A DNA stretch of 64,000 nt from Magnetospirillum sp. Lineage in GTDB: Bacteria > Pseudomonadota > Alphaproteobacteria > CACIAM-22H2. A program made the position numbers and the translations under genes. Numbering within the stretch: the stretch's first letter is position 1; every line of letters starts with the position of its first letter. Shown piece by piece: positions 52,525-60,697 of this stretch. The DNA lies in assembly GCA_027532905.1 (NCBI GenBank), contig JAPZUA010000002.1, positions 558,001 to 622,000 of the forward strand, written 5' to 3'. The notes beneath the pieces are model-generated. The model had not been told where the DNA came from, searched no databases, and saw only the letters and a list, made by a program, of their open reading frames with translations.

Positions 52525-54038
52525 GCAGCGCACCGTCCTACGGCAGCGGGCGTCTCGCGCAAGGATTGGGCGGGGCGGCCGTTGCGGGCCATCCGATTTC
52601 TGCACTTGCCGGCATTGCGGCACTCGAAGCCGGCGGCAACGCGGTCGATGCGTGCCTTGCAATGGCGGCAAGCGATTGGGCCGCGATGCCCGACATGTGC
52701 GGACCCGGCGGCGATCTGTTTGCGCTATGGACCGACGCAAACGGCACCGTGCACGCGGTTAACGGGGCGGGGCCTGCACCGGCGGCCTATGTGCATCCCA
52801 CGTCCGACGCCGAGCGCGCGGGCCTTTGCCTGATCCCAGGTGCACCCGCTGCGTTCGAATATCTTGCGGGCCACGCTGGGCGCTTGGGGCGTGCGGCGGC
52901 CTTGGCGCCGGCGGTCGCGTTGGCAACGCGCGGCGTTGCCGTGTCCGCGCGCTTCGATCGCCAACTGCAGGCCCTGCGCGATGGACCCTTGCGCCAAAAG
53001 CTTGCGGCGGCCCATGGCGGTGCTTTGCCGAAGCCCGGCGAGCGCTTTGTGCTTCCGGGCCTTGCCGCAAGCCTTGCCGATTGGTCGCAGCGCGGTCCGT
53101 CGGCTTCGCTCGCTGCCGCGTGCGCCGATTGGGCCACACAAGGAACACGCGTGACAGCCGACGAGGCATGCGCCTTCAAGGTCGCGGCCGAAACGCCTTT
53201 GGCACTGCCTTTTGGCGCCTGGACGATCTACGGCCAGCCGCCGATGAGCCAGAGCGTTGCGACGCTCGCCTCGCTCGGCATTGCGGGTGCCGATACGGTA
53301 CGCGAAAACGATGCGGCCCATCGCACGCATATGCTGATCGAGGCCTACAAGCGCGCTTTTGCCGAACTCGACGGTCTTGGCGATGGGCATGGCCCAGCCG
53401 CGCGCGCAAACGAAATGCTCGCCGCCGCAAACATGCGCGCCAAACGCGAGAGTATCGGCCATCGCGCATCGCAAGGACCCGCCATGGTGCGAAATTACGG
53501 CGAGACGACGCAGGTCGCCGCCGTCGATGCGTCGGGTGGGGTTTGTACGCTGATCCATTCGCTTTATCGCCCGTTCGGCGGACGGTGCTTGGCCGCAAAC
53601 GGGTGGCTCTCGAACGACCGTGGTGCGTCGTTCTCCACGGGTGCGAACGCGCCGGCACCCGGCAAACGGCCGCGCCATACGCTGGTCGGCATTCTGATGC
53701 GCCATCCGGAAGACGGCATTTGGGCCTGCGGCACGCCGGGTGCGCAAGCCCAGACCCAGACCAATCTGCAGATCGCCGTCGGCCTCATGCGCGATGCAAG
53801 CAACCCCGCTGCGGCGGTTGCGGCCCCGCGCTGGAGCTTTCTGGGCGACGACCAGATCGCGGTCGAAGCCGCGATGCCGCGCGAAACGCTCGACGCGCTC
53901 GTGGATAAGGGCCATCGCCTGGCGTTGCGTCCGCCGGCCGATTGGCTAATGGGCTCGATCGGGCTCGCCGGCGTGCGAAACGGCCTCAAGATCGCCGTCG
54001 CCGACCATCGGCGCGAGGCGCTTGCGCTCGCCTTCTAG
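52521..54038 (+). CDS. Gamma-glutamyltransferase-family protein, probably cytoplasmic
   Basis: The 505-residue protein has the GGT pattern: GHPISALAGIAALEAGGNAVDA near the N-terminus, MCGPGGDLFALW, and the autoprocessing region YGETTQVAAVDASG, with Thr329 as the likely nucleophile. Cleavage there would leave a C-terminal subunit of about 177 residues. There is no signal peptide, unlike periplasmic GGT. Relatives without signals include enzymes of other gamma-glutamyl or acyl amides. It ends exactly where the convergent TctC-like gene ends. Confidence 0.82.
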   Translation: MSSAPSYGSGRLAQGLGGAAVAGHPISALAGIAALEAGGNAVDACLAMAASDWAAMPDMCGPGGDLFALWTDANGTVHAVNGAGPAPAAYVHPTSDAERAGLCLIPGAPAAFEYLAGHAGRLGRAAALAPAVALATRGVAVSARFDRQLQALRDGPLRQKLAAAHGGALPKPGERFVLPGLAASLADWSQRGPSASLAAACADWATQGTRVTADEACAFKVAAETPLALPFGAWTIYGQPPMSQSVATLASLGIAGADTVRENDAAHRTHMLIEAYKRAFAELDGLGDGHGPAARANEMLAAANMRAKRESIGHRASQGPAMVRNYGETTQVAAVDASGGVCTLIHSLYRPFGGRCLAANGWLSNDRGASFSTGANAPAPGKRPRHTLVGILMRHPEDGIWACGTPGAQAQTQTNLQIAVGLMRDASNPAAAVAAPRWSFLGDDQIAVEAAMPRETLDALVDKGHRLALRPPADWLMGSIGLAGVRNGLKIAVADHRREALALAF

Positions 54039-55013
54039 TTAGCCGTCGGCCTGGATCTTCGCGTCGCGCACGACGCCCGACCAGCGCGCAAGTTCGGCAC
54101 GCACGAACGTCGAGAATGCCGCTGGCCCCATGCGCATCGGCTCGGCCCCTTGTTGCGCGAGGCGTTCGGCGATGGCCGCATCGCCAAGGGCCGCGTCGAT
54201 CTCGGCTGCGAGCCGGGCCACGATCGGTTCGGGCGTGCGCGCAGGTGCGAAAATGCCGAACCACGCACTTGCCTCGAAGCCGGGCACGGCTTCGGCGACC
54301 GTCGCCACGTTCGGCGTTAAAGGCGAGCGCGCGACACTCGCAACCGCGATCGCGCGTACCGCACCCGCTTGGATCTGCGGCATCGCCGTGATCGACAGGT
54401 CGAACATCAATTGGCATTCGCCCGCAACGACGGCCGCCAAAGCAGGGGCCGAGCCGCGATAGGGAATGTGCGCAATGTCCGTGCCCGTCGAGAGTTTGAA
54501 AAGCTCGCCCGCTAGATGGTTCGACGTGCCATTGCCGGCCGAGGCGTAGTTGAGTTTGCCCGGCTCGCGCTTTGCGAGTGCGACAAGTTCGGCGGGGCTG
54601 CGCGCAGCCACGCTCGGATGTGCCACCAAGAAAAACGGCAGCGTGGCGAAGGCCGCAACCGGCGAGAAATCCGCGATCGGATCGTAGCCGACCTTCGGAT
54701 TGAGCGCCGGATTGATCGCGTGCGAACTTACCGTACCGATCATGATCGTGTAGCCGTCGGCAGCACTTTGCGCGGTTGCCGCCGTGCCGATGGCGGTTCC
54801 CGCACCGGGGCGGTTGTCGATGACAAAGCTTTGGCCAAGCTTGTCGCCGAGCCGTTGGCCGAGGCTGCGCGCAAGCAGATCGGCTGCCCCGCCGGGCGGG
54901 AAGGGCACCACGAAGCGCACCGGCTTGTTGGGCCACGCCGCTTGCGCCTTGCCCAACGAGGGTGCCGCGAGGGCCGCACCGGCAACGGTCAACAAACGGC
55001 GACGGTCGAGCAT
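54039..55013 (-). CDS. Tripartite tricarboxylate transporter binding protein (TctC/Bug family)
   Basis: The 324-residue protein has a twin-arginine-like signal (DRRRLLTVAGAALAAPSLGKAQA) and the Bug pattern: WPNKPVRFVVPFPPGGAADLLAR, DNRPGAGTAIGTAATAQSAADGYT, and LAHIPYRG-like IAHIPYRGSAPAL. It binds a carboxylate in the periplasm. No TctA or TctB membrane gene is in the window. It is the last gene of the TRAP/diiron operon, two bases after the diiron gene. Confidence 0.9.
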   Translation of the reverse strand: MLDRRRLLTVAGAALAAPSLGKAQAAWPNKPVRFVVPFPPGGAADLLARSLGQRLGDKLGQSFVIDNRPGAGTAIGTAATAQSAADGYTIMIGTVSSHAINPALNPKVGYDPIADFSPVAAFATLPFFLVAHPSVAARSPAELVALAKREPGKLNYASAGNGTSNHLAGELFKLSTGTDIAHIPYRGSAPALAAVVAGECQLMFDLSITAMPQIQAGAVRAIAVASVARSPLTPNVATVAEAVPGFEASAWFGIFAPARTPEPIVARLAAEIDAALGDAAIAERLAQQGAEPMRMGPAAFSTFVRAELARWSGVVRDAKIQADG

Positions 55014-55015
55014 GG

Positions 55016-55942
55016 TCACGCTGCCTTTGCCGACGGGCCCGTTGCCGGGCCTTCGACTTCCGGGATCGGCGGGATCGGCACGTTGTACGGGGCGACGTCG
55101 GCGCGGATCTTCTTGAGCGCGTCGGCGATGATTGCGACCTCGTGGTCGGGATGCGTGGCGCCGAGGCCGTGTTCGGCCGCCAACTGGCGCGCGCGCGCCG
55201 AGCGCTTGCGCTCGTCGGCCGGCAGATTGACGACCGCATAGACGCCATTCAGCAGGGAGCCGCGCAGTTTCTTCGCGAACTTCTTGCCGAGTTGCTCCTT
55301 GTCGAAGTCGGACAGCGTGCCGAAGAAGCGACGCATCACGATGCGGCCGAACTGGATGTGCCGCGCTTCGTCGCGCAGGATCAGGCGGCAGGCTTCGCGG
55401 ATGGATTCGTAGCGCGCGTTTTCGTAGCGTGCTTGCAGCAATTCGCCCGACAGCTGCTCGAACAGCGTGTTCACGGCAAGACCGGCGAAGAAGCTCATCT
55501 GCTTCTCCTCCTTCTCGTCGTGGAATTTCGGGATGATCTTCATGAAATAGTCGGACTGCGGCGACGGCTGGTATTTGGCCAGCGCGTTGGCGATGCGGAA
55601 GCTTGCCTCGTGGTGGCGCAGCTCTTCGGCGATGAAATTGACGACGTGCTGCTTCACCTCGAAAGGCTGGTGGCCGAAGATCGCGTCGCGCAGGCGTTCG
55701 GCCCCGTAGGGCGTTGCCCCATGCTCCATCCATGCGCGCAAGGACCACCATTCGGCCCCGGCCTTGCGCACTTCCTCGGGCAGGTCGGCCTTCTGCATAT
55801 CTGAGAAATCAAGTTTGGCCGGGTCCCACGCAAGATCGCGTGCCTGCTCGCACAGTTTCCAGATGTCGTCGTAGGCCATCTCGGCCACGATCGGATAGGG
55901 GTTGGGGTTCTGGACGACCTCTTCCAGCATCGAAGCTTCCAT
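55016..55942 (-). CDS. Ferritin-like diiron-carboxylate protein
   Basis: The 308-residue helical protein has two Glu-x-x-His motifs, EELRHHEASF (about residue 107) and RDEARHIQFG (about 193), with acidic helices between (KEEKQMSFFAGLAVNTLFEQL). This is the arrangement of ferritin-like diiron oxygenases or N-oxygenases. There is no signal peptide. GGGAG precedes the ATG. Lying between a TRAP binding protein (27 bp upstream) and a TctC-like protein (2 bp downstream), it may oxidise an imported carboxylate or amine. No electron-donor gene is adjacent. The reaction is unknown. Confidence 0.75.
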   Translation of the reverse strand: MEASMLEEVVQNPNPYPIVAEMAYDDIWKLCEQARDLAWDPAKLDFSDMQKADLPEEVRKAGAEWWSLRAWMEHGATPYGAERLRDAIFGHQPFEVKQHVVNFIAEELRHHEASFRIANALAKYQPSPQSDYFMKIIPKFHDEKEEKQMSFFAGLAVNTLFEQLSGELLQARYENARYESIREACRLILRDEARHIQFGRIVMRRFFGTLSDFDKEQLGKKFAKKLRGSLLNGVYAVVNLPADERKRSARARQLAAEHGLGATHPDHEVAIIADALKKIRADVAPYNVPIPPIPEVEGPATGPSAKAA

Positions 55943-55969
55943 CGTACGTCTCCCTTTTTCCCGAATGCC

Positions 55970-56968
55970 TTAGCGCGTCTCGACGATCGCGGTGATCGCA
56001 CCCATGCCGCCGAATTTGGGCGCTTCCTGCTCCCAAATCGGGCGCAGCGCGTCGCGCCACGGCGCCTGGTCGACCTTGTGCACGCGCGCCCCGCGCTGGG
56101 TGATGCGGCCCATCGCCGCATCTTCCTGCTCGAGATGCAGCTTGTTGATATAGGCGGCCATCTCGAGGGCCGTGCGCGTCATGATCGCCTGGTTGGCCGG
56201 CGACAGGCGCTGCCAATATTGCTGCGAGAACACGATGGCGCCGACGGCCCAGATATGGCCGGTCTCGGTGATGTTGGGCGCCACTTCGAACAGGCGCAGC
56301 GTCTCGATCGGGCCCTTGGTGATGTCCATCAAGTCGGCAACGCCGGTCGAAAGCGCGTTGTACGTTTCGGTGATCGGGATCGGCGTCGGGTTCGCCCCCA
56401 GCGTGCGCCAGATCGAGATGTGCAGCGGGCTCTGCAGCACGCGCATCGTCTTGCCGCGAATGTCCGACACTTGCAGGATCGGCGTGCGGCTCACGAGATG
56501 GCGCGCGCCGTAGGTGAAGAAGGCCGGCACTTCGAACCCTTGCGCGCGGTAGAGGCCCTTGTAGCGCTCGCCGATCGGGCCGTTCACTACTTTGTCGACA
56601 TGGTCCCAGTCGCGGAAGATGAAGGGCATGTCAAAGATCTGGCCCTCGGGCACCCATTGCGACAGGGCCGCCAGCGTGGAATCGGCACCCTGGATCGAGC
56701 CCAGACGCATGCCTTCGGCATTTTCGCGCTCGCCGCCGAGCTGGCCAGCCGGGAAGATCTGCAGATCGACCGCCCCGCCGGTGCGTTCGCGCGCAAGCTC
56801 CGAGAAGCGCCGCCACATGACCGTGTTGGGGGCTGTTTCGGGCTGCACCACGCCGATGCGCGCGGGCTGGGCGCGCGTCTGGGCGAACGTGTCCGGAGCG
56901 TTGGCGGCGAGGGCGCAAAGGCCCAGGGCGGCGACGGCAGCTAGGCGAAGCGTAAGGGACATGGGCAT
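55970..56968 (-). CDS. TRAP transporter substrate-binding protein (DctP family)
   Basis: The 332-residue protein has a Sec signal (MPMSLTLRLAAVAALGLCALA, cleavage near TFAQ) and the DctP pattern: TGGAVDLQIFPAGQLGGERENAE, IRGKTMRVLQSPLHISIWRTL with the carboxylate-binding arginine, and a central FSQQYWQRLSP. GGAGAC precedes the first of two in-frame ATGs. It serves the fused TRAP permease encoded 28 bp upstream. Confidence 0.9.
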   Translation of the reverse strand: MPMSLTLRLAAVAALGLCALAANAPDTFAQTRAQPARIGVVQPETAPNTVMWRRFSELARERTGGAVDLQIFPAGQLGGERENAEGMRLGSIQGADSTLAALSQWVPEGQIFDMPFIFRDWDHVDKVVNGPIGERYKGLYRAQGFEVPAFFTYGARHLVSRTPILQVSDIRGKTMRVLQSPLHISIWRTLGANPTPIPITETYNALSTGVADLMDITKGPIETLRLFEVAPNITETGHIWAVGAIVFSQQYWQRLSPANQAIMTRTALEMAAYINKLHLEQEDAAMGRITQRGARVHKVDQAPWRDALRPIWEQEAPKFGGMGAITAIVETR

Positions 56969-56996
56969 CGTCTCCTCGAGATTGGTTTTAGGATTG

Positions 56997-58871
56997 TTAC
57001 AAACCGAGCCACAACAGTCCCATCGAGATTGCCGGGACATAGGTGATGAGCGCAAGGGCGATCAGCAGCGCGACCAGGAACGGCGTGAGGGCGCTGAACA
57101 CCTCGACGACCGGCAACCGCGCGACCGTCGAGACGATGTAGGCGAGGATGCCGACCGGCGGGGTCAAGCCGCCGATCATCAGATTGCAGATCACGATGAG
57201 CCCGAAATGCACGGGCTCGATGCCGAAGCGCTCGATGAGCGGCAGGAACAAGGGGGCGAGGATCAGGATCGACGCGCCAATGTCGAGGAACATGCCGGCG
57301 ATCAGCAGCACGAAATTCAAGAACAGCAGCACGATCCAGCCGTCGGTGAGCCAGGCGGCCCCGAACTCGACGATCGCCTGGGGTACACGCTCGGTCGTGA
57401 GCACGAAGCCAAAGGGCACGGCAGCGCCGATCAGCAATCCGATCATCGCGGAATCGACGGCCGTCTGCGACAGGATCTGCCACAGGCCCTTCAGCGTGTA
57501 GCTGCGCATCCACAGCGCACCGACGAGAAACGAATAGGCGACCGCGATCGCACCCGTTTCGGTCGGTGTGGCGATGCCGAAGCGCAGCGAGCCCAGGATG
57601 AACATGGCGAGCAGCATCACCGGGATTGCGGATTTGGCGGCCACTCCGCGTTCGCGCCACGTCGCACGCGCCATGGCGGGCTTGTAGCCGTCGCGCTTGG
57701 CAACGAACGCGACCGCCAGCATCAAAGCCGCGGCGTAGAGCAGGCCCGGCACGATGCCCGCGATGAACATCTGCCCGACCGATATGCCGGTTGCGGCCGC
57801 GATGATCAGCATGCCGACGGACGGCGGGATGATGTTCGGCAGCACGGCCGAGGCGGCACATGCAGCGGCCGAGAAGCCCGGCTTGTAGCCGTCGCGCAGC
57901 ATGGCCGGGTGCAGCATTTTGGCGTTGAGGGCGGCATCGGCATTGGACGAGCCCGAAATGCCGCCATAGAGCGTTGCCGATACGACCGTGACTTGGGCAA
58001 GGCCTGCGCGCAAATGGCGCACGAGCGTGTGGGCGAAGTCGATGAGGCGCTGGGTGAGGCCGCCCACATTCATGAGGGCCCCCGCCAGCAGGAACAGCGG
58101 GATCGCGAGCAGCAGGAACTGCCCGGACCCACGCACGACATTCTGCACGATCGCGGCGACGGGCAGAATATCGACCGACAAATTGGCGAGGAACACGCCG
58201 AGCAGCATCGAAAACGCAACCGGAATGCCGAGGGCGAGCCCTACCGCGAACGTGCCGGACATCAGCCACACCGGATCCATCTCCGGGAATGTCAGCACGC
58301 GCGCAACGTCGAACAGCCAGTAGAAGGCCGCACCCAACGCAACGCCCAACGCGCCGAGATAGCGGTCGCTCGGCCGCTCGAAATCGCGCAGCGCGATATA
58401 GACGAGGCCTGCCGCACAGCTCGCCGGAATGCCCGCATATTGCAGCCACGCGGGCAATGCCAAGGCCGTCGACAGGCCGCCGATCAGGCCGATCAGCTTG
58501 TTGGCGCCGAACATCAGCAGGATCGTCGTATAGGCCACGGCCGCATCGACCAGCACTTGGTGCGCGCGTTTGAACCCCGGCGACAGCAGCGCATCCACGC
58601 CAACGATGGCGATATGCAGCCGCTCGCGATGGGCAAGCGGGATGCCAAGGAAGATGAGATAAATGAAAAGCCACTGGCCCGCTTCGGCGGTCCAAGTCAG
58701 CGAGGCCGCAAAAACGTAGCGCGACACGACGCCCGCAAGCGTGACGGCGGCGATCGAAACCAGGCAAAAGACCGCCAAGGCCCCGACCGTCGCGTCGAGC
58801 GCATCGAGCGTACGGGCCGACAAGGGCCGCTTACCGGGGCGGGTTTCGAGGACGGCGGCGGCTTCGCGCAT
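56997..58871 (-). CDS. Fused TRAP transporter permease (DctQ-DctM)
   Basis: The 624-residue membrane protein joins a DctQ-like four-helix domain (about 20-190; SRYVFAASLTWTAEAGQWLFI) to a DctM-like domain of about twelve helices (200-624; ATLYGGISGSSNADAALNAKML, LPNIIPPSVGMLIIAAATG, GGLTPPVGILAYI). It is a sodium-coupled carboxylate importer with the DctP protein downstream. It diverges from soxY across a 159-bp region with a 17-bp tandem repeat. Confidence 0.92.
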   Translation of the reverse strand: MREAAAVLETRPGKRPLSARTLDALDATVGALAVFCLVSIAAVTLAGVVSRYVFAASLTWTAEAGQWLFIYLIFLGIPLAHRERLHIAIVGVDALLSPGFKRAHQVLVDAAVAYTTILLMFGANKLIGLIGGLSTALALPAWLQYAGIPASCAAGLVYIALRDFERPSDRYLGALGVALGAAFYWLFDVARVLTFPEMDPVWLMSGTFAVGLALGIPVAFSMLLGVFLANLSVDILPVAAIVQNVVRGSGQFLLLAIPLFLLAGALMNVGGLTQRLIDFAHTLVRHLRAGLAQVTVVSATLYGGISGSSNADAALNAKMLHPAMLRDGYKPGFSAAACAASAVLPNIIPPSVGMLIIAAATGISVGQMFIAGIVPGLLYAAALMLAVAFVAKRDGYKPAMARATWRERGVAAKSAIPVMLLAMFILGSLRFGIATPTETGAIAVAYSFLVGALWMRSYTLKGLWQILSQTAVDSAMIGLLIGAAVPFGFVLTTERVPQAIVEFGAAWLTDGWIVLLFLNFVLLIAGMFLDIGASILILAPLFLPLIERFGIEPVHFGLIVICNLMIGGLTPPVGILAYIVSTVARLPVVEVFSALTPFLVALLIALALITYVPAISMGLLWLGL

Positions 58872-58950
58872 CTTGCTTCCGGGTGGACGTTTGTATGTTC
58901 AGTTGACACGCGGATTTGCGCGCCGTCAATCGCCGTGCCGCTAAAGCCCC

Positions 58951-58984
58951 CTGTTACAAAAGCTCGGCTGTTACAAAAGCTCGG
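58951..58984. repeat. Perfect 17-bp tandem repeat between the TRAP and soxYZ genes
   Basis: CTGTTACAAAAGCTCGG occurs twice with no gap. Each copy contains the small palindrome TGTTACA. The repeat lies 80 bp upstream of the TRAP permease start and 47 bp upstream of soxY, a good position for paired regulator binding. It may instead be a recent slippage duplication. Confidence 0.8.
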
Positions 58985-59030
58985 CGCTGGGCTATGATAG
59001 TCTGCATCTACTGAAGCTTGGGAGCATGCG

Positions 59031-59507
59031 GTGGTGCCACACGACGAAGACAGGCGGAATTTTCTGAAAGCGGGCGGCGGCTGGTCGCTGGTCGCCGTTC
59101 TTGCGGCTGCAGGAATGCTGCCAAGCCAGGCCGCCTTGGCCGACTGGAACAAGAGCGCGTTCGACGGCAAAACCGTCGCCGAGACGCTGAAGGCCCTGGG
59201 CATCGAGCCTGCGACCGCTTCGGCTTCGCTGGTGCTGACGGTACCGGACATTGCCGATAACGGGGCGGTGGTGCCGGTGCAGATCGCCAGCCGCCTTGCC
59301 GGCACCACGCGCCTTGCTTTGATGGTCGAGAAGAACCCCAACACGCTGACGGCCGTGTTCGAGATTCTGCCCGATGCGGTCCCCGAAGTTTCGACCCGGA
59401 TCAAGATGGCGCAGACGTCGAACGTGGTCGCGATCGCGATTGCCGAGGGCAAGGTCTATTCGGCGACCAAAGAAGTTAAAGTCACGCTCGGCGGGTGCGG
59501 CACATGA
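59031..59507 (+). CDS. soxY: Thiosulfate oxidation carrier protein SoxY
   Basis: The 158-residue protein has a Tat signal (DRRNFLKAGGGWSLVAVLAA) and ends in GGCGT, with Cys156 as the sulfur-carrying residue. The usual end is GGCGG. SoxYZ holds sulfur intermediates covalently on this cysteine in the periplasm. GTG after GGAG at 6 bp is taken as the start. The stop overlaps soxZ (ATGA). No soxAX, soxB or soxCD genes are in the window. Confidence 0.9.
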   Translation: MVPHDEDRRNFLKAGGGWSLVAVLAAAGMLPSQAALADWNKSAFDGKTVAETLKALGIEPATASASLVLTVPDIADNGAVVPVQIASRLAGTTRLALMVEKNPNTLTAVFEILPDAVPEVSTRIKMAQTSNVVAIAIAEGKVYSATKEVKVTLGGCGT

Positions 59508-59815
59508 GCGGCCCCATGCGCATTCGTGCGGCCGTTGGCCGCGACGGCATTGTCGAAGTCCGCGTGCTGATGAGCCACGAAATGGAGAGCGGCCAGCGCG
59601 TCGAAGCGGGCGCCGTGGTGCCCGCCTGGTTCATCAGCCAAGTGACGGCCACGCACAATGGCCGCACGGTGATGACAGCGCAGTGGGGGCCGTCGGTTTC
59701 GAAGAACCCCTATTTCGCATTCAAGTTCCGCGGCGGCAAAGCGGGCGACAAGATCGCCCTCAGCTGGATCGACAACCGCAACGAAACGCGCAGCGACGAA
59801 ACGACGATCGCGTAG
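59504..59815 (+). CDS. soxZ: Thiosulfate oxidation carrier complex protein SoxZ
   Basis: The 103-residue immunoglobulin-like protein matches SoxZ (VRVLMSHEMESGQR, WFISQVTATHNG, WGPSVSKNPYFAFKFRGGKAGD and WIDNRNE). It lacks a signal and would be exported bound to SoxY by the Tat pathway. It is co-translated with soxY. A creatininase-family gene follows after 17 bp. Confidence 0.92.
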   Translation: MSGPMRIRAAVGRDGIVEVRVLMSHEMESGQRVEAGAVVPAWFISQVTATHNGRTVMTAQWGPSVSKNPYFAFKFRGGKAGDKIALSWIDNRNETRSDETTIA

Positions 59816-59832
59816 GGGCGCAAGGACATAAA

Positions 59833-60642
59833 ATGGCTTTCGAGAACGACTGGACCAGACACACGCGCGACACGCTGGCGGCAGCGCGTGATGCAGGCGC
59901 GCTGCCGGTATTGACCGTGGGCGCCGTCGAACAGCATGCCGAGCATTTGCCGGTCGATATGGACAGTGCTTCGGCCTATGCGATCGCGATGGCGGCGGCC
60001 CGCCGCTGCGGCGAAGTGCCCGTCGTGGTGATGCCCGCCCCGATGTACGGTTTTTCGCCGCACCATGCGAGTTGGGCCGGCACGCTCACGGTCAAGCTCG
60101 CGACCTTCATGGCGCTGGTCGAAGACCTCGTACGCTGTGTGGCGCATCAGGGTTTCAAGCGCATGCTGATCGTGAACGGCCATGGCGGCAACAAGGCGCC
60201 TTTGGCCGCTAAGATCGGCGAGCTTGCGACCGACGGATTCGAGATCGCGGCAGTCGACTACTGGACGCCGGGCGAGGCGGCGTGGCGCAAGATGCTGGTC
60301 GGGCGCTTCGAGGGCGTCGGCCATGCCTGCGAATACGAAACAGCGCTGCTGATGGCGCTGCGGCCCGAACTGGCGCCTGAGATCGCGCGAAAGGTGCGCA
60401 ATCTGCCGCCGCGTTTGGACCAACCCTATCTGCGCGGCTCGAACGCCGATGCCCTGCTCGAAGCGCGCGGCACCTATGCGGCGATTTTCGGCAATGAAGA
60501 TTGCGGCTATCGCGGGGACCCGGCCGCGGCCACGCCCGAGAACGGCGCCAAGATGCTCGACGCGACGGTCGAAGCGCTCGCCGCCTTCTACGGCGCGTAT
60601 GCCCGCATGGGCCTCAAATCCGGCACCGACCGACCGCGCTAG
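59833..60642 (+). CDS. Creatininase-family (MftE/FAPy deformylase-like) metal-dependent amidohydrolase
   Basis: The 269-residue protein has the family metal site: GAVEQHAEHLPVDMDS (Glu33, His35 and an Asp), NGHGGNKAPL and the late HACEYETALL glutamate. Family members hydrolyse creatinine or other cyclic or formyl amides, and some process redox-cofactor peptides. AAGGA lies 6 bp before the ATG. Its place behind soxYZ is unusual and gives no clear substrate. Confidence 0.85.
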   Translation: MAFENDWTRHTRDTLAAARDAGALPVLTVGAVEQHAEHLPVDMDSASAYAIAMAAARRCGEVPVVVMPAPMYGFSPHHASWAGTLTVKLATFMALVEDLVRCVAHQGFKRMLIVNGHGGNKAPLAAKIGELATDGFEIAAVDYWTPGEAAWRKMLVGRFEGVGHACEYETALLMALRPELAPEIARKVRNLPPRLDQPYLRGSNADALLEARGTYAAIFGNEDCGYRGDPAAATPENGAKMLDATVEALAAFYGAYARMGLKSGTDRPR

Positions 60643-60697
60643 GCGCGTTTGCAAGATCCGCACGCTGCACACGTCGCGGCGCATGGTCGGCGTTACG

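Noticed and set aside
56994-57002. TTGTTACAA palindrome resembling the GntR-type sites
   Set aside because: It has a 1-bp rather than 3-bp centre and overlaps the stop codon of the TRAP permease, so a regulatory role is unlikely.
56592-58997. Plus-strand 801-codon frame opposite the TRAP permease
   Set aside because: The composition is Arg/Gln/His/Asp-rich without domain patterns and exactly mirrors the hydrophobic codons of the permease; it is an antisense shadow.
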